Source: Dyella solisilvae
GTDB lineage: Bacteria; Pseudomonadota; Gammaproteobacteria; Xanthomonadales; Rhodanobacteraceae
NCBI RefSeq assembly: GCF_003351225.1
Contig: NZ_QQSY01000001.1
Span: forward strand, 934,124 to 998,123
Reading direction: 5' to 3'
Length of the DNA stretch: 64,000 nucleotides
Shown here: positions 8,807-16,066 of the stretch, in pieces
How the letters are laid out: each line of letters begins with the position of its first letter
Numbering within the stretch: the first letter of the stretch is position 1
Notes under the pieces: model-generated
The model's database searches: none
The model's input: the letters and a program-made list of their open reading frames with translations, nothing else
Told to the model about the DNA's origin: nothing
Program-made: the position numbers and the translations under genes

Positions 8807-9376
8807 TCAGGCGCCGATCAACCCATGCGCGCGCAACAGCCGCGCCGTCTCGAACACCGGCAACCCCACCACGCCGGAGTGACTGCCATCCAGATGCGCC
8901 ACCAGCCTGGCGCCGTGACCCTGGATCGCGTACGAGCCCGCCTTGCCGAACGGCTCGCCGGTGGCGATGTAGGCGGCGATCGTCGCATCGTCCAGATCCG
9001 CCATGCGCACGCGCGACAGACTGGTGTCGGTCCACTCGCCCTTGCGGCTGACCAGCCACACCGTGGAAATCACCTCGTGCACGCGCCCTGACAGGCGGCG
9101 CAGCATCGCCGCGGCGTCAGCGGCATCGCTGGGCTTGCCGAACACCTCATCGTCCAGCACGACCTCGGTGTCGGCGCCCAGCACGGCGGCTTTCGGATCA
9201 CTCTGCGCGGCAAGCCCCGCCAGCGCCTTCTCACGCGCCACGCGGCTGACGTATTCGCGCGGCGATTCGGCGTGCGCGCGATGCTCCGGCACGTTGACGT
9301 CAATCACCTTGAACGTCACGCCGATCTGCTCTAGCAACTGGCGTCGGCGCGGCGACTGGGAGGCGAGGTACAGCAT
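8807..9376 (-). CDS. maf: Maf-like nucleoside triphosphate pyrophosphatase
   Basis: A 189-residue protein of the Maf/YhdE/YceF family. It starts with the family signature LYLASQSPRRRQLLEQIG and has LGADTEVVLDDEVFGKP (the central ADT motif) and the GSYAIQGHGARLV block. These enzymes hydrolyse dTTP, UTP or modified nucleotides and limit their incorporation. In relatives, maf follows rsfS-rlmH in the same operon. Here it is separated from rlmH by a GNAT gene and a CoA-transferase gene. The ATG at 9376 is 29 bp from the stop of the upstream gene, so it is likely transcribed with it. Confidence 0.92.
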   Translation of the reverse strand: MLYLASQSPRRRQLLEQIGVTFKVIDVNVPEHRAHAESPREYVSRVAREKALAGLAAQSDPKAAVLGADTEVVLDDEVFGKPSDAADAAAMLRRLSGRVHEVISTVWLVSRKGEWTDTSLSRVRMADLDDATIAAYIATGEPFGKAGSYAIQGHGARLVAHLDGSHSGVVGLPVFETARLLRAHGLIGA

Positions 9377-9405
9377 GAACCCATCCGGTGAGGCATCCAG
9401 GATGC

Positions 9406-10917
9406 CTACGGTCGCATATCGCCGGTCTCGAGGAAACGCTGGTGCCAGGACAAGGCCTCGTTCAGCAGGTGCGGCGTGTGCTTGCCACGGCTGCCGTGCA
9501 GGGCCCGATCGTAATAGTCCTGCAACAAGGGACGATAGATCGGGTGCGCGCAATTCTCGATGATGACCTTGGCGCGCTGGCGTGGCGACAGGCCGCGCAG
9601 ATCCGCAAGGCCTTGCTCGGTCACCACCACCGCCACGTCGTGCTCGGTATGATCGACATGGCTCACCATCGGCACGATGCACGAGACGGCGCCGTTCTTG
9701 GCCGTGCTCGGCGTGAGGAAGCACGAAATGAAGCCATTGCGGGCGAAATCACCGGAGCCGCCGATGCCGTTGATGATGCTGGTGCCCGCGACATGGGTGG
9801 AGTTGATGTTGCCGTAGAGATCGGCCTCCACCATGCCGTTCATGGCGATGCAGCCAAGGCGACGCACCAGCTCCGGGTGGTTCGAAATCTCCTGCGTGCG
9901 CAGGATGATGCGCTTGCGGAAGAAATCGATGTCGCCCAGGAAGCGCTCGATGCCGGCCGGGCTCAGCGAGAACGAGGTGGCCGAGGCCACGCTCAGCACG
10001 TCGTTGGCCAGCAGGTCGAGCATGCCGTCCTGGATGACTTCGGTGAAAGCCGTCAGGCCACTGAAGCCGCCGTCACGCAGGCCGCCCAGTACCGCATTGG
10101 CGATATTGCCCACGCCAGACTGCAGCGGCAGCAGTTGCGGACTCAGGCGACCCTTGGCGATCTCGTGGCGGAAGAAGTCGATCAGGTGCGAGGCGATCTG
10201 CTTGGAGGATTCATCCGGCGGCGCGAAGGCGCTGTTGCGGTCAGGCGCGTTGGTCTCCACCACCGCGATGACCTTGTTCGGATCGAGGCGCAGGTACGGT
10301 TCGCCGATGCGGTCGTCGGGCTTCAGCAGAGGAATGGGCTTGCGATGCGGCGGCAGCGCGGTGCCGTAATAGATATCGTGCATGCCGTCCATTTCGAGCG
10401 GCTGCCAGTGGTTGACCTCGACGATCACCTTGTCCGCAAGATCCAGCCAGGTCTTGTTGTTGCCGACCGACGAGGACGGCAGCAGGCTGCCGTCGGGCAT
10501 GATCGCGGTGGCTTCGACGATGGCCAGGTCGAGTTTGCCGAAAAAGCCGAACCACGCGTACTGCGCGACGTGGCTCAGGTGGATGTCCAGGTAATCCATT
10601 TCGCCGCGATTGATGCGCGCGCGCAGCTCCGGATCGGACTGGTACGGCAAGCGCAGATCGATGCCGTCGGCCCGCGCCAGGGCGCCATCGAGTTCCGGCG
10701 CGGTGGAGGCCCCGGTGAGGACTCGCACGCGGAAGGGCTTGCCGTGTTCATGCGCGGCGACCATGCGCGCAGCAAGCGCCTGCGGCACCGCCTTGGGATA
10801 ACCCGCGCCGGTGAAGCCACTCATGCCGATCGTCATGCCGGGATCAATCAGCTCCGCGGCCTTCGCCGCCGTCATGACCTTGCTGGCCAGCCCCGCATGG
10901 CGGATGCGCTTGTCCAC
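9406..10917 (-). CDS. Acetyl-CoA hydrolase / succinyl-CoA:acetate CoA-transferase family protein
   Basis: A 503-residue protein of the class I CoA-transferase fold used by yeast Ach1, clostridial Cat1 and Acetobacter AarC. Supporting segments: GMTIGMSGFTGAGYPKAVP at the N-terminus, LQSGVGNIANAVLGGL, AFTEVIQDGMLD (with the likely catalytic glutamate) and GGSGDFARNG near the C-terminus. The length matches AarC (about 505). It most likely moves CoA between succinyl-CoA or propionyl-CoA and acetate. A true hydrolase activity is less likely, but sequence alone does not settle the donor. It sits upstream of maf, 29 bp away. Confidence 0.88.
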   Translation of the reverse strand: MDKRIRHAGLASKVMTAAKAAELIDPGMTIGMSGFTGAGYPKAVPQALAARMVAAHEHGKPFRVRVLTGASTAPELDGALARADGIDLRLPYQSDPELRARINRGEMDYLDIHLSHVAQYAWFGFFGKLDLAIVEATAIMPDGSLLPSSSVGNNKTWLDLADKVIVEVNHWQPLEMDGMHDIYYGTALPPHRKPIPLLKPDDRIGEPYLRLDPNKVIAVVETNAPDRNSAFAPPDESSKQIASHLIDFFRHEIAKGRLSPQLLPLQSGVGNIANAVLGGLRDGGFSGLTAFTEVIQDGMLDLLANDVLSVASATSFSLSPAGIERFLGDIDFFRKRIILRTQEISNHPELVRRLGCIAMNGMVEADLYGNINSTHVAGTSIINGIGGSGDFARNGFISCFLTPSTAKNGAVSCIVPMVSHVDHTEHDVAVVVTEQGLADLRGLSPRQRAKVIIENCAHPIYRPLLQDYYDRALHGSRGKHTPHLLNEALSWHQRFLETGDMRP

Positions 10918-11011
10918 GATTGAAGTCTCCTGCGCTGCAATCGGAACATGTTAGCGCGGGGTGACGTCAAACCTTTGCCAAGCTAGACGATGGTCGAGTG
11001 GCTGGTTTGCC

Positions 11012-11461
11012 CTACAGCGTGAGGGTGTATTCGCGAAATTGCTCGTCACGCCGCCAGCCGAGCGACTCGTAAAGCCGTTGCGCAGCCTCGTTCGTGTGCG
11101 CCGTGGTCAGCGCCATGCGCACTGCGCCCAGTGCCCGCACATGGTCCGCCGCCTCGTGCATCAATGCCGCAGCCACACCCTGCCGACGCGCCTTCGGTGC
11201 GACAAAGAGATCATTGAGCAGATAGGTGCGCGCGGCCCGCACGGAAGAGAACAACGGGTAAAGCTGCACAAAGCCGATGCCCTCGCCTTCCGCATCCGTC
11301 GCCACCAACACCACCGACTCATGATGCTGGAAGCGTTCGCGCAGAAAGTGTTGCGCCAACGCCAGGTCCGCGGGCTGCTGATAGAACTGCCGGTAGGCAT
11401 CGAACAGTGGCGCGACGAGATCAAGATCATGGATGCAGGCAAGGCGCACCGCGACGGACAT
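11012..11461 (-). CDS. GNAT family N-acetyltransferase
   Basis: A 149-residue single-domain GNAT protein. The acetyl-CoA binding motif A is LLNDLFVAPKARRQGVAAAL (R/Q-x-x-G-x-A type), and the C-terminal part has TNEAAQRLYESLGWRRDEQF, typical of motif B. The substrate is unknown. The ATG at 11461 gives the usual N-terminus (VAVRLACIHDLDLVAPLF, pattern of the beta-1/alpha-1 region). It lies between rlmH and the CoA-transferase on the same strand, but 205 bp separate it from rlmH, so it probably has its own promoter. Confidence 0.88.
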   Translation of the reverse strand: MSVAVRLACIHDLDLVAPLFDAYRQFYQQPADLALAQHFLRERFQHHESVVLVATDAEGEGIGFVQLYPLFSSVRAARTYLLNDLFVAPKARRQGVAAALMHEAADHVRALGAVRMALTTAHTNEAAQRLYESLGWRRDEQFREYTLTL

Positions 11462-11666
11462 GTTCAAATCCTTTGGTTGGGCAGAACGGTGAACGCAGTA
11501 TGCGGCAGCGGGTTGGCGCGACGACATGACCACTTTTCGCCGGACTCGCGACCACGCACTCAACATGCTGAAGCGCACCCCGTGCGCGGTCGACGCGGAA
11601 GGAAACCTGTGCGCTACGGTGACGCTGCGCTGGCGCACAACGTGCGCCCCTACAGGCTATCTAGCT

Positions 11667-12137
11667 TCAGGCGCGGTGGTAGGGATGCCCGGACAGCAAC
11701 GTGGTGGCGCGATAGAGCTGCTCGGCGAGCACCAGGCGCACCAGCATGTGCGGCAGGGTCAACGGTCCCAGCGACCAGCTCTGGTCCGCGCGCGCCAACA
11801 CGTCCGGCGCGTGGCCGTCCGGCCCGCCGATCAGGAAGGCCAGGTCACGGCCAGACATGCGCCACTTCTCGAGCTGTGCGGCGAGGTCCTCGCTCGACCA
11901 GGTCTTGCCGCGACCATCCAGCGCGACCACGTGGATGTCGCGCGGCAAGGCCGCCAGGATGGCGGCGCCTTCGTCCTGGATCGCACGCGCGTCATCGCGC
12001 CCCTTGCCGCGTACGCCGGGCTTGAGTTCGACCAGTTCCAGCGGCAGCTCATGCGACAACCGCTTGCGGTACTCGGCGAAGCCTTCAGCCACCCAGGCGG
12101 GCATGCGTTCACCGACGGCGATCAGGCGTGCGCGCAT
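11667..12137 (-). CDS. rlmH: 23S rRNA (pseudouridine1915-N3)-methyltransferase RlmH
   Basis: A 156-residue protein, matching RlmH (155 residues in E. coli). It has the SPOUT-class signature in the C-terminal half: AFLIGGPDGHAPDVLARAD (the IGG knot loop) and LTLPHMLVRLVLAEQLYRA, ending in GHPYHRA. It methylates m3-pseudouridine 1915 of 23S rRNA as a homodimer. It follows rsfS by 85 bp on the same strand, the standard pairing. Confidence 0.95.
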   Translation of the reverse strand: MRARLIAVGERMPAWVAEGFAEYRKRLSHELPLELVELKPGVRGKGRDDARAIQDEGAAILAALPRDIHVVALDGRGKTWSSEDLAAQLEKWRMSGRDLAFLIGGPDGHAPDVLARADQSWSLGPLTLPHMLVRLVLAEQLYRATTLLSGHPYHRA

Positions 12138-12222
12138 GGATCAGTCAGAAAAATGGTGACAGCAAGGGGAGCCACGCGCGCGTCAAGGACAGCGCGTGGA
12201 ACAGAACGCCTGGCCACGGGCA

Positions 12223-12615
12223 TCAGCCCGCGTTGACGGCTTCGGCGTCGATTTCGCGGTCACCCACGGTCCACAGCCTTTCGAGGCCATAGAACTCGCG
12301 GATGCGCGGGAGCATGACGTGGACGATCACGTCACCCAGGTCCACCAGTACCCACTCGGCTTCCTGCTCGCCTTCCACGCCGAGCGGCATCACGCCCGCC
12401 TTCTTGGCGAACTTGACGACTTCGTCGGCGATGGATTTCACGTGGCGCGCGGAGGTGCCGGAAGCGATGACCAGCAGATCGGCGATGGAGGTCTTGCCGC
12501 GGACGTCGATCTCACGAATGTCCTTGGCCTTCAGTTCATCAAGCGCGTCGATGACATGCTTGCGAACGACCGCCGTGGTGGCGGATTTGGTGCTGCGCGG
12601 GGAGGTCTGACTCAA
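12223..12615 (-). CDS. rsfS: Ribosomal silencing factor RsfS
   Basis: A 130-residue RsfS/Iojap protein. Conserved blocks are [38 protein letters not shown] and [19 protein letters not shown]. It binds uL14 of the large subunit and blocks subunit joining in stationary phase. The start is a TTG (12613-12615), supported by a GAGG Shine-Dalgarno about 9 bases upstream and by the absence of any ATG or GTG in frame before the conserved core. In related genomes it directly follows nadD; here about 6 kb of other genes intervene. Confidence 0.94.
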   Translation of the reverse strand: MSQTSPRSTKSATTAVVRKHVIDALDELKAKDIREIDVRGKTSIADLLVIASGTSARHVKSIADEVVKFAKKAGVMPLGVEGEQEAEWVLVDLGDVIVHVMLPRIREFYGLERLWTVGDREIDAEAVNAG

Positions 12616-12689
12616 GTGCGGTTGCCTCGATGCGAATCGATGCGCGGGATGGCGCGGGGGCAGTATAACGCCCGCATCTCAAACCCTCG

Positions 12690-13757
12690 TCAAGAGAGAC
12701 CCTGGCGCGCCTGGCCGTACTCCTCGAGCAAGCTTGCCACCAGCGCCGCGGCCGGCATGGCCCGCAGCATGCCCACGCCCTGTCCGCTCCACTCCGAGAT
12801 CAGGTCTCCCCGCCCCGCCGCCGCGGCCGCGCGACGCAGCGGCGCGGTCAGGGCGTTCATCACCGGATAACCGGGCAAGCGCGATTCCACCGCGGCCATC
12901 GCCTCGACATAGGTGTTGCGCAGCCCGCGGGCCGCACGCCCGGAGAAGCTGCGGATGGTGGTGATGCTGCTGTCTTGCGCCCGACTGAGATCGCCCTTCC
13001 AGGCTTGCGCCGCCGCCGATTCCGGGCAGGCCAGGAAGGCCGTGCCGAGCTGGGCGACGTCCGCTCCCAGCACCTCCGCGGCCAACATGCCGCGCCCATC
13101 CATGATGCCGCCGCCTGCGATCAGCGGTTGCGTGACAGCCCGGGCCGCCAGCCGCAACAACGCAAACAGGCCGATCATGCCCTCCTCCGGACGGTGCAGG
13201 AAGCTGCCACGATGGCCGCCGGCCTCGGCGCTCTGCAGGCTGATCGCGTCCACATCCAGCGCCGCCCATGCGCGTACTTCATCGAGCGTGGTCGCGCTGC
13301 CGATCACCGCGATGTCACGCTGTTTCAGCTCGCGTACCTGCGCTGCCGTGAGCAAGTTGAACGTGAAGCTGGCCGCCGCGGGACGCGCCTCGCACAACGC
13401 AGCGAACTGTTCCGAAAAACGCGGCGCCCAGCGCTCCGGTCGGCTAGTGCGCACCGCCAGGCCTTCACGCTCCATCAGCGCGTCGAGCGTGGCGCGCGCA
13501 AACGCGATCGCCTCCTCGTCCTCTTCGAATTCGTCGGGCAACACGAACAGGTTCAGCGCAAACGGACGGTCGGTGAGCGCGCGTATCTTCGCCGCTTCGT
13601 CGAGTATCGCCTGAGGCGCGAGGTAGCCCACGCCATGCGAACCCAGTCCGCCCGCGTTGGACACCGCCGCCACGAGGGCTGGCGTCGAGGCCCCGGACAT
13701 CGGGGCGAGCACGAGGGGCTGCGCAACCCCCAGACGCGCGAGGAACCGGGAAGGCAT
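12690..13757 (-). CDS. Nitronate monooxygenase / 2-nitropropane dioxygenase-like flavoprotein
   Basis: A 355-residue TIM-barrel FMN enzyme. Family blocks: LVLAPMSGASTPALVAAVSN, AGGLGSHGVGYL, SLQSAEAGGHRGSF (the GGHRG flavin/catalytic His motif), PLIAGGGIMDGRG and LGADVAQLGTAFLACPES. The family oxidises nitronates with O2, but many bacterial members are annotated simply as NAD(P)H-dependent flavin oxidoreductases. Here substrate is unknown. It begins with ATG at 13757 and ends 74 bp before rsfS. Confidence 0.86.
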   Translation of the reverse strand: MPSRFLARLGVAQPLVLAPMSGASTPALVAAVSNAGGLGSHGVGYLAPQAILDEAAKIRALTDRPFALNLFVLPDEFEEDEEAIAFARATLDALMEREGLAVRTSRPERWAPRFSEQFAALCEARPAAASFTFNLLTAAQVRELKQRDIAVIGSATTLDEVRAWAALDVDAISLQSAEAGGHRGSFLHRPEEGMIGLFALLRLAARAVTQPLIAGGGIMDGRGMLAAEVLGADVAQLGTAFLACPESAAAQAWKGDLSRAQDSSITTIRSFSGRAARGLRNTYVEAMAAVESRLPGYPVMNALTAPLRRAAAAAGRGDLISEWSGQGVGMLRAMPAAALVASLLEEYGQARQGLS

Positions 13758-13808
13758 GGCGTGTGCTCCGCTTGGCTACCTTCCGGTATTACACCACGCC
13801 CGTGACAA

Positions 13809-13834
13809 GGCCCTCCCCAGCGACGGAGAGGGCC
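13809..13834 (-). terminator. Hairpin downstream of the small exported protein gene
   Basis: GGCCCTC (13809-13815) pairs with GAGGGCC (13828-13834). The stem lies 19 bp past the stop of the gene ending at 13853. No clear T-run follows on the minus strand, so termination strength is uncertain. Confidence 0.4.
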
Positions 13835-13852
13835 CTGTAGGTCAATCGCGGA

Positions 13853-14131
13853 TCAGTGGCCGGCGGTCGAGGCGGCGGCCGGTTCGCTGCTCTTCTTGGC
13901 GCCGCTGTGATGCTTTTTCTGATGCGTGCTGCTCTTGGCGGCATCGCTGGCATCGCTCTTCATCGAATCGCTGGAGGACTTCATCGCATCCGAGCTGGAC
14001 TTCATCGCGTCCTTGCTGGTGTCCTGGGCCGATTGCGTCGGGGTCGTGCTCTGCGCCATGACCGGTGACATGGCCAGGCCAAAGACGACGGCGGTCGCAA
14101 GGGCGAGTACGGCGTAACGGGAAACTTTCAT
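13853..14131 (-). CDS. Small exported Ser/Lys/Ala-rich protein (MXKDX-repeat-like)
   Basis: A 92-residue protein with a clear signal peptide (residues 1-26, cleavage after VMAQ or MA) and a low-complexity mature part. The mature part repeats the heptad-like unit KDAMKSSSDAMKSSSDSMKSD, split here for readability as KDAMKSS / SDAMKSS / SDSMKSD. It then runs into a His/Lys stretch and an Ala/Ser tail. This resembles the pentapeptide MXKDX repeat proteins of Burkholderia and relatives, whose function is unknown; Met-rich repeats could act as an oxidant sink or bind metal, which is only inference. A strong Shine-Dalgarno (AGGAGA) lies 10 bases before the ATG. It is downstream of nrsF and oriented with it, but 460 bp away. 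Confidence 0.75.
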   Translation of the reverse strand: MKVSRYAVLALATAVVFGLAMSPVMAQSTTPTQSAQDTSKDAMKSSSDAMKSSSDSMKSDASDAAKSSTHQKKHHSGAKKSSEPAAASTAGH

Positions 14132-14591
14132 GGGTACATATCTCCTGGAGCGGTTAGGTAACCGTGCGGCCAAGCCGCACTTCCATGGAACAGCCGCGAT
14201 CGCCCCTCCCGGACAACCCCGGCGATCCGGCACCGGCACATGCCGATCCCGGCCACGCCGCATCTGCAGTCCTGCCCGATGCGAACGGTCCATCCCTGGT
14301 CCGTGAATCCACATCCGCGGCGCGTCCCCCATGAATCCGCGCCGGAACGATACAAGCGTATACCCGCATACGTTGGCGATTTGCGACAGGCCCGGATCGT
14401 CGTTCAGCATCAATATCGACAGGCAGCCGGAGGCGCCGGCCGATTGCTGCGGCGCTCATTGCAGCAAACGGCGGGCGAATTGGCTTCACAGGGCAGTTGA
14501 TCCACGGGAATTCGGCGCGCCCCTGTGGACGTCGGTGACATCCGGTTCCATGGCAGCCACGTGCTGCGCCGCATCACCATGAATCGCGACC
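14132..14591. other. Non-coding gap between the small exported protein gene and nrsF
   Basis: No supported gene. Frames open on the minus strand translate to Arg/Pro-rich sequence without recognisable domains. The left end should hold the leader and promoter of the small exported protein gene. I searched by eye for the SigF-type motif found at 15968-16036 and did not find it here. Confidence 0.5.
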
Positions 14592-15272
14592 TCAGGCGCC
14601 CGTGCGATCCGCCTGTGTCCAGTGGGGTTGCAGCAGGCGACCGCCCATCAGGGCGTTGGCGGCAACGACGAGGGCGACGGCGACCGCATGGGTCAGCAGG
14701 TCGGTCGCGGCCACCGCAAAGCCGTGGCAGATCTCCAGCAGGGCGGCCGATGCCGCGGCGCTCGCCAGGCCGATCATGACCGCTGCCAGCACCGGCCGCA
14801 GCGGGCAGGCGCGGCGCAGCAGCCAGATCAGCAAACCCGACAAGGGAATCGACAGCCCGATGATGAATACCAGACAGTCCACGGACTGGTGCACGCCGGC
14901 CACTTCCGCCCCGGGCAACACCCAGTCGCGCAGGCAGCCCAGCCCGCTGGCGCCTACCCACAGCAACAGGCCGGGAAGCGGCAGCCAGGCCCAGCGTGCC
15001 GGTCGCCCCGGCACCCCCAGCGAGAACGCCGCCCAGGCCGCGCAAACGGCGGTGATGACGGCGCCAGCACCGGCCACCGCAATATCCGGCTCGGCCGCCC
15101 AGCGCCGGATCATGTGCTCCGCGCCATAGTGGTGCAGCAGCAGCGCCGCGATGGCCGCCACCACCAACAGCCAGCCCGCCGTGCGCAGCCACGGCGGCGG
15201 CAGGCGCCGCACCGGGGTCAGCTGGCCGCCCAGCGACTGGATCAGTGACTCGGTGAGTCGCGGCTCGCTCAT
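14592..15272 (-). CDS. nrsF: NrsF family (DUF1109) membrane anti-sigma factor
   Basis: A 226-residue protein with six predicted transmembrane helices and a short cytoplasmic N-terminus, SLGGQLTPVRRLPPPWLR, matching the DUF1109 start (L-x-P-V-R-R-L-x-P). In Caulobacter the family member NrsF holds the ECF factor SigF at the membrane. A membrane Cys pair is plausible from LGCLRDW and HQSVDCLVF; in NrsF proteins conserved cysteines are important for sensing, as I recall. The gene starts 5 bp after the sigma gene stop, so the two form a sigma/anti-sigma operon. No zinc-finger is present, unlike the anti-sigma at 3452. Confidence 0.88.
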   Translation of the reverse strand: MSEPRLTESLIQSLGGQLTPVRRLPPPWLRTAGWLLVVAAIAALLLHHYGAEHMIRRWAAEPDIAVAGAGAVITAVCAAWAAFSLGVPGRPARWAWLPLPGLLLWVGASGLGCLRDWVLPGAEVAGVHQSVDCLVFIIGLSIPLSGLLIWLLRRACPLRPVLAAVMIGLASAAASAALLEICHGFAVAATDLLTHAVAVALVVAANALMGGRLLQPHWTQADRTGA

Positions 15273-15277
15273 GATGC

Positions 15278-15859
15278 TCAGGAATCTCCGTGGAAACGGG
15301 CACGCAGCGCCTTCATGGCGCGGTGCAGGTTGACCTTCAGCGCGCCAGTCTGGCGCCCGGTGAGCGCCGAGGCCTCGGCCAGCGAGCGCTCCTTCAGGCC
15401 CAACTGTTCGACTGCTTCGCGCTGTCCGGGCGGCAGGGCCTCGATGGCGTCGCGCAACCGCCGCGCCTCCTGCTCGCGCTCGGTGGCCGCGGTGGCGTCG
15501 TCGGCATCAGGGTGGGAGTCGTAGGCGTGCTCGTCATGCAGTTCGCGACGCCCGCGCCGCCCCTGGCTGCGCAAGGCGTCGACCGCGCGCCGGCTGGCGA
15601 TGGCGCCCAGCCAGGCATCGTAGGAGCGCGTCGGATCGTAGGTGTGGCGCACCCGATGGACGGTAAGCAGGGTCTCCTGCACCACGTCATCGAGCAGGTC
15701 GTGCGGCACGCCCTGGCGGCGGGCGGCGGCGCGGATCTGCGACACCGAGTCGGCCAGCACGCGTTCGTAGGCCGCGCGGTCGCCAGCCTGCGCGGCGGCC
15801 ATCCATGCCGCGCGCCGCCGTTCCGGCGAGTCGCTGGCGTGGGCGTCGGCGTCAGTCAC
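15278..15859 (-). CDS. SigF-type ECF RNA polymerase sigma factor
   Basis: A 193-residue ECF factor. Region 2 contains LLDDVVQETLLTVHRVRHTY and the following YDAWLGAIASRRAVDALR; region 4 contains LPPGQREAVEQLGLKERSLAEA and GALKVNLHRAMKALRARF. The start is not certain: a GTG at 15857-15859 (protein beginning MTDADAHASD) is preceded by AAGGA 11 bases upstream and fits the usual N-terminus. ATGs at 15907 and 15937 lack a Shine-Dalgarno. Pairing with NrsF and the promoter at 15968-15995 makes this the SigF group, linked in Caulobacter to chromate, cadmium and oxidative stress. Confidence 0.87.
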   Translation of the reverse strand: MTDADAHASDSPERRRAAWMAAAQAGDRAAYERVLADSVSQIRAAARRQGVPHDLLDDVVQETLLTVHRVRHTYDPTRSYDAWLGAIASRRAVDALRSQGRRGRRELHDEHAYDSHPDADDATAATEREQEARRLRDAIEALPPGQREAVEQLGLKERSLAEASALTGRQTGALKVNLHRAMKALRARFHGDS

Positions 15860-15967
15860 GGCAGGGTCGATCCTTGCCCAGGCAGGAAGAGCCCTATCTA
15901 GAACCATCGTGCCGGCGGTGGTCAAGCTGGGTGGCATGGATGCAAGGTATGCGAAGGGTCTATCGGG

Positions 15968-15995
15968 TATTCGCCTGCCACGCGCCAAGCGTTAC
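15968..15995 (-). promoter_or_regulatory. Putative SigF-type promoter for sigF-nrsF
   Basis: On the minus strand: GTAACG (15995-15990), 16 bases, CGAATA (15973-15968). The Caulobacter SigF consensus, as I recall it, is GTAACC-N16-CGAA(T/A). The spacing is exact and only the last base of the -35 box differs. It would make the sigma operon autoregulated. Confidence 0.72.
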
Positions 15996-16008
15996 CAGCG
16001 TGTAGCAG

Positions 16009-16036
16009 GTAACCGTCGAGGCCTCGTCGCCGAATA
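16009..16036 (+). promoter_or_regulatory. Putative SigF-type promoter for dipZ-msrB
   Basis: GTAACC (16009-16014), 16 bases, CGAATA (16031-16036), a full match to GTAACC-N16-CGAATA. The -10 box ends 30 bases before the ATG at 16067. It is divergent from the sigF promoter, 13 bp from its -35 box. Confidence 0.75.
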
Positions 16037-16066
16037 AGCCGTGGAACTCCCAATGGACGCTGCGCC

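Noticed and set aside
14154-14489. A 111-residue minus-strand frame between nrsF and the small exported protein gene
   Set aside because: No ribosome-binding site or recognisable sequence; probably part of a long leader or spacer.
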